Source of the DNA: Pedobacter sp.
GTDB lineage: Bacteria > Bacteroidota > Bacteroidia > Sphingobacteriales > Sphingobacteriaceae
Reading direction: 5' to 3'
Assembly: GCA_030149995.1 (NCBI GenBank)
Contig: JASLGV010000241.1
Coordinates: 1-5,438 of the forward strand
DNA: 5,438 nt
The translations under genes were made by a program, and so were the position numbers. The notes under the pieces are model-generated. The model was not told the DNA's origin and made no database searches. It was given only the letters and a program-made list of their open reading frames with translations. Of the stretch, positions 1 to 5,438 are shown piece after piece; within the stretch, counting starts at the first letter, position 1; every line of letters starts with the position of its first letter.

Positions 1-1
1 T

Positions 2-847
2 CTTGTTGGCCGTATTATTGTTGCCGATGAAGGCTTAAACGGAACCATTTCCGGCACAGTTGAATCGTGTAAACAATACATGGATCACATTCATGCCGAT
101 GAAAGATTCGCAAAAACAGAGTTTAAAATAGACGATGTAGAAGAACCTTCTTTCATTAAAATGCATTGCCGGTACAAATCAGAAATCGTACATTCTGGTT
201 TAAGAGACACTTCTATCATCAACCCGAACGAACGTACGGGGAAACACCTGGAGCCAGTTGATTTTATGGCCATGAAAGATGACGAGGATGTAATCATTCT
301 GGATGTACGTTCTAATTACGAGCATCAGTTGGGTCATTTTAAAAATGCCGTTACTTTAGATATTGAGAATTTCAGAGATTTTCCTGAAAAAATCAATGAA
401 CTTGCCCAGTATAAAGACAAAAAAATCCTTACCTACTGTACAGGCGGTATTAAATGTGAAAAGGCATCAGCCCTTTTACTGCACCATGGCTTTAGCGATG
501 TGTACCAATTGCATGGAGGTATTATTAAATATGGAAAAGAAGCCGGCGGAAAAGATTTTGAAGGCAAGTGTTATGTTTTTGACAACCGGGTTGCTGTAGA
601 CGTAAATGCTGTAAATCCTTCTGTTGTTTCTGTTTGTTACAATTGCGGACAAACCACTCCTAAAATGATTAATTGTGCAAACCCTGAATGTAATGAGCAC
701 ATTACGCAGTGCGATGCCTGTGGCGAAGCACTGGAAGGTTGCTGCTCGGATGCCTGTAAAAGCAATCCACGTAAACGCCCGTACGATGGTACCGGCTATT
801 ACGTAAAAGTTCCTCAACCCATTGGTAAAAAAGCCTTGCAGGCTTAA
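2..847 (+). CDS. trhO: tRNA uridine(34) hydroxylase TrhO, rhodanese family (5' end missing)
   Basis: TrhO (formerly YceA/UPF0176) is known to hydroxylate uridine 34 of certain tRNAs to ho5U, the first step towards (m)cmo5U-type wobble bases; it acts in the cytoplasm. The frame is already open at base 2 and reads LVGRIIVADEGLNGTISG, the conserved end of the family's N-terminal domain, so the true start is left of the window; 281 codons are visible. The ATG at 80 is internal. The rhodanese domain spans about fragment residues 80-185, with DVRSNYEHQLGHF and the active loop YCTGGIKCEKAS, whose first Cys (fragment residue 146, bases 437-439) is the expected catalytic one. A Cys-rich tail from residue 212 (CYNCG, INC, PEC, QCDACG, GCCSDAC; nine Cys) matches the family's putative metal-binding C-terminus. 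The gene ends at TAA 845-847, converging on the next gene. Identity is confident; the exact modification made in this organism is inferred from the family. Confidence 0.95.
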   Translation, partial: LVGRIIVADEGLNGTISGTVESCKQYMDHIHADERFAKTEFKIDDVEEPSFIKMHCRYKSEIVHSGLRDTSIINPNERTGKHLEPVDFMAMKDDEDVIILDVRSNYEHQLGHFKNAVTLDIENFRDFPEKINELAQYKDKKILTYCTGGIKCEKASALLLHHGFSDVYQLHGGIIKYGKEAGGKDFEGKCYVFDNRVAVDVNAVNPSVVSVCYNCGQTTPKMINCANPECNEHITQCDACGEALEGCCSDACKSNPRKRPYDGTGYYVKVPQPIGKKALQA

Positions 848-860
848 TTAGATATTAATC

Positions 861-898
861 GGTTACAGATCGTATTACCCTTAATATGATCTGTAATC
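861..898. terminator. Hairpin between convergent genes, probable terminator
   Basis: Bases 863-877 pair with 882-896 (ttacagatcgtatta against taatatgatctgtaa) to give a 15-bp stem with one G.U pair and a 4-base loop, extendable by G862.U897 and G861-C898. It starts 13 bases after the trhO stop. On the plus strand a short TCTTT follows, so it best fits termination of trhO; on the minus strand no T-run follows. The stop codon and last few codons of the minus-strand gene lie inside the hairpin. The stem is AT-rich and the T-tract is weak, so terminator strength is uncertain, but the pairing itself is directly visible. Confidence 0.65.
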
Positions 899-2752
899 TT
901 TAAAAACACTCTGCATCATTGCCTTGGCATCTTTCAAAGCTGTTGCTGTTTCTTCTGAAGGCATGCTTTTAGGCTGCTGAAAAATGATTTTTTCGCCAAT
1001 CGGATCAAACGATATAGCCTTATTACGGTCTATAATACCAAATCCATTGTCCCAGCAATAAAATCCAAATCCATCTTTTCTATCGTCCAGCAAGTTATTT
1101 CCGTACTTAAACTTATCGGTTGCATAATTTAATTGCTTCAAAACAGTGGGTACAATATCTGTCTGGCTGCCAAATTTATCAATGGTCTTCCCTTTCCACT
1201 CATCTTTTAAAGCACCGCCCAGCATCAGTAAAGGAATGTGAAAACGGGCACTTTCATAAATTTCATATTTATTTTTTGGCAAACGATGACCATGGTCTGC
1301 CACCAATACAAAAAGTGTATTCTGATACCAGCTTTCTTTTTTAGCTGCCTCAAAATAGTTTTTAAGACATTCGGCTGTATAATAAGCGGTACTTCTGAAT
1401 TTATCTTCAATTGTCTGTTCGCCAAACTTACCCTGGGTTGGCAGCTTAAAAGGTTCGTGATTACTTAAAGTAAGCAGCACTGAAAAGAATGGTTGTTTAG
1501 CCGTCTTAAGATAATCTAACTGCTTACCAAGGGTTAATTCATCATAAGCCCCCCATTTAGAGGTAAGCTCTTCAGATTTAAAATTCTTAGCATCTACCAG
1601 GTGAGATACTTCGTGACTTAACAGGTAAGATTTAAAATTTGAGTAATTGGAGTCGCCTCCGTAGAAAAATGAATTCTGATATCCTTGTAAAGACAGCTCA
1701 TTCATAACAGAAGGTAGCTTTTCCTGGTGTCCGTTTTCAAGGATAATACTTCTGATGGCCTGCGAAGGGAAAGCGCTTAAAACAGCCACAAGCCCCTTGT
1801 CTGTCCGGTCGCCCGACGCATAAACATTGGAAAACAAAAGCCCTTGTTTAATCAGGCCGCTAAAAGCTGGTGTTACATTTTGCTCACCCCCCAGCTCTGC
1901 AATAACATCGGCTGTAAAACTTTCTAAAATGATAAATACCACATTGGGTTTAGGTGTATTTAAAACTTCGGTCTTCTTTGAAGGTGCATCTTTTTTATAT
2001 AAGTCTGCAACAACCTTATTTGCCTCTGCATCGCTAAAATAGACATAGTGCATGGAGTTGTCAGATCTTTTTAAACATTCTGCAATAAGTAGCCAGGTTG
2101 TGTTAATGGCGCTGTGGTTTAAAATCGGTTCGTTTGAAAAGTATGCCCGGCTTACGTTCATAGGTGCAACCCCCGTACCGCCTCTCACACTTAAAAAAGT
2201 AAGTCCCAGTAGCAGAACTGAAGCGAACAACTTTACAAACGCATTGTACGCAGGTTTAAAAACAGTTTTCTTAAAAACCCCCAGCTGAAAAACCACCAAA
2301 CCACATGTAAAGATCAGGGCTCCGATTAATAAGGATAAAGTTATGGGTGATGAGGCTGTAGAAGCCATGGCCTCATTCGGCGAATTTATAAAGGTTGTTA
2401 CCGCTTTCCCGTTTATTTTGGTATTCCATTCGGTATAGATATTAAAATCAATACAAGTAATAAGGGTCACCAATCCCATAATTATAAGAGTATAAATACG
2501 GATAAAGTTGACCGGAATTTTTATTTTTGGAAAGAACCAGCAAAACAGGACAATTAAAAATGGAATGGCACAAAAATAAGCTGCCATTGACGTGTCCATC
2601 AGAAATCCATAACTGAATGTCTTGGCAATTTCTAAAAAAGAACTGTGTGCAAATTTTTTATAATTCCACGCCTCAAACACCACACGGTTGAACAGAAAGA
2701 ATACCATCCAGGCAAGATAGTACCGGATAAAAAAGGTAATACTTTTAAACAT
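881..2752 (-). CDS. LTA synthase family membrane phosphotransferase (sulfatase fold)
   Basis: This is an inner-membrane enzyme of the LtaS/sulfatase (alkaline phosphatase superfamily) group, whose members move phosphoglycerol or phosphoethanolamine onto envelope polymers or lipids. From the ATG at 2752 it has 623 residues, normal for the family. Five hydrophobic helices lie near residues 4-24, 48-74, 81-102, 137-159 and 173-189. A linker follows with RGGTGVAPMNVSRAYFSNE and LNHSAIN, a signature I associate with Gram-negative members. The periplasmic catalytic domain (about 268-540) opens with NVVFIILESF, where E277 is the likely metal ligand. GDRTDKGLVA supplies the probable nucleophile T317. 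SNHEPF (H432) is the probable substrate-binding His, and VADHGHR (D486, H487) the second metal site. A Thr nucleophile rather than a Cys/Ser sulfatase signature argues against true sulfatase activity. The in-frame TTG at 2782 would add ten residues, but the ATG start gives a standard first helix (MFKSITFFIRYY). The gene converges with trhO and diverges from the regulator. The substrate is unknown: Bacteroidota make no classical LTA. Confidence 0.9.
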   Translation of the reverse strand: MFKSITFFIRYYLAWMVFFLFNRVVFEAWNYKKFAHSSFLEIAKTFSYGFLMDTSMAAYFCAIPFLIVLFCWFFPKIKIPVNFIRIYTLIIMGLVTLITCIDFNIYTEWNTKINGKAVTTFINSPNEAMASTASSPITLSLLIGALIFTCGLVVFQLGVFKKTVFKPAYNAFVKLFASVLLLGLTFLSVRGGTGVAPMNVSRAYFSNEPILNHSAINTTWLLIAECLKRSDNSMHYVYFSDAEANKVVADLYKKDAPSKKTEVLNTPKPNVVFIILESFTADVIAELGGEQNVTPAFSGLIKQGLLFSNVYASGDRTDKGLVAVLSAFPSQAIRSIILENGHQEKLPSVMNELSLQGYQNSFFYGGDSNYSNFKSYLLSHEVSHLVDAKNFKSEELTSKWGAYDELTLGKQLDYLKTAKQPFFSVLLTLSNHEPFKLPTQGKFGEQTIEDKFRSTAYYTAECLKNYFEAAKKESWYQNTLFVLVADHGHRLPKNKYEIYESARFHIPLLMLGGALKDEWKGKTIDKFGSQTDIVPTVLKQLNYATDKFKYGNNLLDDRKDGFGFYCWDNGFGIIDRNKAISFDPIGEKIIFQQPKSMPSEETATALKDAKAMMQSVFKDYRSY

Positions 2753-2836
2753 AGCCGCAAAAGTAAAGAATAGACAAAGCAATGAAGCTATGTTTTTAAT
2801 TATCTTTGTGGGTTACAGGTAAAAACTTTTAATAAA
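2753..2836. promoter_or_regulatory. Shared divergent promoter region
   Basis: These 84 bases separate the ATG of the minus-strand LtaS-like gene from the ATG of the plus-strand regulator gene, so promoters for both must lie here or overlap the coding ends. The region is AT-rich and contains no ORF of interest. Neither start has a Shine-Dalgarno sequence at normal spacing; the regulator start is preceded by the A-rich stretch aataaa, as is usual in Bacteroidota. Confidence 0.7.
2801..2808 (+). promoter_or_regulatory. Candidate -7 box for the regulator gene
   Basis: TATCTTTG is an exact match to the Bacteroidota -7 consensus TAnnTTTG. It ends 28 bases before the ATG at 2837, which would leave a 5' leader of roughly 20-25 bases. 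I see no good TTG/TTTG -33 element 19-21 bases upstream, so the call rests on the -7 box and its position. Confidence 0.5.
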
Positions 2837-5438
2837 ATGTCAAATTTAAAGCAACTTATTCTTATTCCCCTCCTGTTTGTTTTAATAACTGCCCGTGCAA
2901 TTGACATTAAAAGTGTAGGTGTACCTTATATTGAAAACTTTCCCAAATCAGTTTATGCCGCCGGAAACCAGAATTGGAGTATTACCAAAGATAAAAATGG
3001 CATTATGTATTTTGGTAATGCCGAAGGTTTGCTTACTTACGATGGCCGATACTGGCAAAAATATAAAATGCCCAACCGGCAGATTGTACGTGCTGCCGCA
3101 ACCGATAACAATGGCCGGATATATAGCGGTAGTTTCGGCGAGTTTGGATACTGGTCTTATAAAAACAATAAACTTGCTTATAGCTCTTTAACCAGGTTGC
3201 TACCCAAAGGAACCGAGCTGAACGAAGAAATCTGGAAAATATATGCAGAAAACGACCGGATTATTTTTCAAACCTTTTCCCGCATCTTTATTTATAAAAA
3301 CAACAAAATCGAAATATTGCAGGCACCGGGTTCCTTGCTGTTCCTGCATAAAGTAAAAAACAGGTTTATTGTAGAAGCACTGGGCAAAGGACTTTTCGAA
3401 ATTATTAAAGATAAACTGGTCCATATTCCCAACAGTGAAAAATTAGGTCAGGAAGGGATTTTATCCATTTTGCCTTTTAAAGGCGAGTCTCTTTTGATTG
3501 GCACCGGTAAGAATGGGCTTTTTATATATGATGGAACAGACTTTACGCCATTTAACACCGCTGCAAATGGCTTTTTAAAAACCTATCAGCTTAACAATGG
3601 TGTAAAAATAATGGATAAGTATTATGCTTATGGCACCATTCTTAATGGTTTAATTATTATTGACGAAGCCGGCCGGATTGTACAGCAAATTAACAAATCG
3701 AGTGGTTTACAAAACAACACCATCTTAAGCCTCTATGCCGATCAGGAACAAAATTTATGGGTTGGCCTCGATAATGGCATTGACCGAATAGAGCTAAATG
3801 CCCCTTTGTATTTTTACTTTGATAAAACCGGGCAATTTGGAACTGTTTATTCCAGCATTATATTTGGCAATAAAATTTATCTCGGCACCAACCAGGGTAT
3901 TTTTTACAGCGAATGGACCAATGGCAAGCAGCATCAACCCTTTAATTTCCGTTTTATTCCAAACTCTCAGGGGCAGGTATGGGAACTTGCCATTATAGAT
4001 AATGAACTCATCTGCGGGCACAACAACGGTACTTTTAAACTTGCTGGAGATAAGATCGAAAAAATTTCTGCTGTAAATGGAGGCTGGACACTCAAAAGGC
4101 TCAACTCCAACCCTGCATACTTTATTCAGGGTACCTATACCGGGTTAAGCCTTTTTACAAAACATCCAGGCAGCGATTTAAAATTCGTTTCTAAAATTAC
4201 CGGTTTCGGTGCCCCGTCCAGATATATAGAACAAGATAACAAAGGCGATATTTGGGTGAGCCATGCCTATAAAGGTTTGTATAAACTTACCCTAAGCAAT
4301 GATTATAGGAATGTTAACAGTATTAAATATTTTGATGAGAAAAACGGTTTGCCGGGCAATTACAATGTCAATATTTTTAACCTGGAAAACAAAATTGTTT
4401 TTTCGTCGGACAAGGGGTTCTTAACCTATGATGAGCTCAGCAATAAATTTTCCAAATACGATGTTCTGAATAAAAAACTTGGTTCCTTTGCCCGTTCCAA
4501 TAAAATTATAAATGCCGGGCAAAAGAAATACTGGTTCATTGACCATGGTAAGGCTGCCCTGATCGATTTTTCTGAACCCGGAAAAATAGAGATCGACTCC
4601 AATCAGTTCAGCATGCTCGATGGGCGCATGGTACAATATTATGAAAACATAAGCCGCATCAGCAATTCACTTTATCTGATTAGTGTTGACGATGGATTTG
4701 CCATTTACAACAGCGAGGATGCCAGTGGAAAAGCAAATAAAAAACTTCCTTCCGTACTGATCAGAAGAGTTGAAGACATTACCGATAAATATTTCACGCT
4801 CCAGGAAACAGGTAACAACCTGGAGGAGACAGAAATTCCTTATAAAAGGAATAACATCCGCATTTCTTTTTCCCTGCCTTATTATAGAAAAGCTAAAATA
4901 AAATTCCAGTATCTGCTGGAAGGTGCCTCAAAAGAATGGTCAGACTGGAGTTACGCCACACAAAAAGATTTTACCAATTTAAGCAGCGGTACATACCATT
5001 TTAAAGTTCGTGCCCAGATCGATGAATCGACCATCAGCGAAATAACCACCTTTAAATTTATTGTACTCAGACCCTGGTATCTGAATAACTGGGCCATCTC
5101 TGTTTATTTTATCCTGTTCATCATTACCCTTATTCTGGGTAAGAAAATTTACGAACGCAAACTTGAAAAGGACCGATTATTAATTAGCAACCGGCTAAAA
5201 AGAGAACAGGAAGAAATTTTAAGAAAAGAGGCGGAAGTTAATGAAAAACAGATTGCCAAAATACAAACAGAAAAACTACAGGCCGAGCTTGCCTCTAAAA
5301 ACCGCGAACTGGCCAATTCGGCCATGACCCTGGTATACAAAAATGAGTTGCTTCAAAAACTCAGCAGCGATATCGTAAAGCTGAAAGACGAAAATGGAAA
5401 GAAACTTGCAGATGATCAGGTACGCAAAATCCAGAAAG
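2837..5438 (+). CDS. Membrane-anchored Reg_prop/Y_Y_Y transcriptional regulator (3' end missing)
   Basis: The frame runs from ATG 2837 to the window edge without a stop (867 codons and one extra base), so the C-terminus is missing. Residues 1-21 (MSNLKQLILIPLLFVLITARA) form a signal peptide with likely cleavage after ARA. Residues about 40-600 are a periplasmic beta-propeller of degenerate Reg_prop repeats; the clearest are near 47-73 (NGIMYFGNAEGLLTYDG), 296-322 (QNLWVGLDNGIDRI) and 463-486 (KGDIWVSHAYKGLYKL). A Y_Y_Y domain spans about 676-741 (FQYLLEG, EWSDWS, SSGTYHFKVRA) and ends in RPWYLNNW. One transmembrane helix lies near 752-770 (WAISVYFILFIITLIL). A charged cytoplasmic coiled coil follows from about 773 to beyond 840, including ELASKNRELANSAMTLVYKN, typical of this family. 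Relatives known to me continue for about 100 residues to a LuxR-type helix-turn-helix, so total length would be near 960. No histidine-kinase H-box or ATPase is seen after the helix, which argues against a hybrid two-component system. It probably senses an envelope or extracellular ligand and controls transcription directly; ligand and targets are unknown. No frameshift was found when translating it by hand. Confidence 0.88.
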   Translation, partial: MSNLKQLILIPLLFVLITARAIDIKSVGVPYIENFPKSVYAAGNQNWSITKDKNGIMYFGNAEGLLTYDGRYWQKYKMPNRQIVRAAATDNNGRIYSGSFGEFGYWSYKNNKLAYSSLTRLLPKGTELNEEIWKIYAENDRIIFQTFSRIFIYKNNKIEILQAPGSLLFLHKVKNRFIVEALGKGLFEIIKDKLVHIPNSEKLGQEGILSILPFKGESLLIGTGKNGLFIYDGTDFTPFNTAANGFLKTYQLNNGVKIMDKYYAYGTILNGLIIIDEAGRIVQQINKSSGLQNNTILSLYADQEQNLWVGLDNGIDRIELNAPLYFYFDKTGQFGTVYSSIIFGNKIYLGTNQGIFYSEWTNGKQHQPFNFRFIPNSQGQVWELAIIDNELICGHNNGTFKLAGDKIEKISAVNGGWTLKRLNSNPAYFIQGTYTGLSLFTKHPGSDLKFVSKITGFGAPSRYIEQDNKGDIWVSHAYKGLYKLTLSNDYRNVNSIKYFDEKNGLPGNYNVNIFNLENKIVFSSDKGFLTYDELSNKFSKYDVLNKKLGSFARSNKIINAGQKKYWFIDHGKAALIDFSEPGKIEIDSNQFSMLDGRMVQYYENISRISNSLYLISVDDGFAIYNSEDASGKANKKLPSVLIRRVEDITDKYFTLQETGNNLEETEIPYKRNNIRISFSLPYYRKAKIKFQYLLEGASKEWSDWSYATQKDFTNLSSGTYHFKVRAQIDESTISEITTFKFIVLRPWYLNNWAISVYFILFIITLILGKKIYERKLEKDRLLISNRLKREQEEILRKEAEVNEKQIAKIQTEKLQAELASKNRELANSAMTLVYKNELLQKLSSDIVKLKDENGKKLADDQVRKIQK

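Noticed and set aside
476..817. 113-codon open frame on the minus strand inside trhO
   Set aside because: It lies antisense to a clearly conserved domain, has no recognisable motif and has no promoter or start signal of its own.
80..847. trhO starting at ATG 80 as a complete 255-residue gene
   Set aside because: The same frame is open to base 2, and the residues before the ATG match the conserved N-terminal domain motif (GRIIVADEGLNG), so this is an internal Met of a truncated gene.
2758..2765. Minus-strand TACTTTTG as the promoter of the LtaS-like gene
   Set aside because: It matches the -7 consensus but lies only five bases before the ATG and has no clear -33 element at normal spacing; kept only as a note on start choice, not as a feature.
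861..2820. Similar 10-mers ggttacagat (861) and ggttacaggt (2811) flanking the LtaS-like gene, considered as direct repeats of an inserted element
   Set aside because: They match over only nine of ten bases with no extension, and the gene between them has no mobile-element character; coincidence is the simpler reading.
2820..2831. Small inverted repeat TAAAA-AC-TTTTA as an operator
   Set aside because: Five AT-only base pairs with a 2-base gap are expected by chance in such AT-rich DNA.
2919..3191. 90-codon plus-strand frame starting inside the regulator gene
   Set aside because: It overlaps the long regulator frame, which carries a signal peptide and propeller repeats; the shorter frame shows no domain.

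Overview
The window looks like ordinary chromosome from a Bacteroidota bacterium, most likely of the Sphingobacteriaceae type (Pedobacter-like). The reasons are AT-rich DNA, starts without a Shine-Dalgarno sequence but with A-rich leaders, a perfect TAnnTTTG-type -7 box, and a membrane-anchored Reg_prop/Y_Y_Y regulator of a design typical of that phylum. The genus is an inference from gene style, not from a database comparison.

Layout: (1) 2-847, plus strand: the 3' part of trhO, the rhodanese-family tRNA U34 hydroxylase. Its N-terminus lies left of the window. (2) 848-880: a 33-base gap between two convergent stop codons. It carries the left arm of a strong hairpin (861-898), probably a shared terminator. 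(3) 881-2752, minus strand: a five-helix membrane protein with a periplasmic alkaline-phosphatase-like domain of the LTA synthase/sulfatase family. (4) 2753-2836: a short divergent promoter region of 84 bases. (5) 2837 to the right edge, plus strand: a long ORF with no stop in the window. It encodes a signal peptide, a periplasmic beta-propeller sensor, a Y_Y_Y domain, one membrane helix and a cytoplasmic coiled coil. The C-terminal DNA-binding domain expected for the family lies beyond the edge.

Functionally the three genes look largely independent: tRNA wobble modification, envelope polymer or lipid decoration, and envelope-to-gene signal transduction. The only suggestive link is the divergent pair sharing one short promoter region, which could mean that the regulator controls the phosphotransferase; this is untested. 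No mobile element, CRISPR array, tRNA or rRNA was recognised, and there is no gene-free stretch above 300 bases. I do not see convincing evidence of a new biological system. The items most worth a second look are the substrate of the LtaS-like enzyme in a Gram-negative cell and the possible regulator-enzyme pairing.
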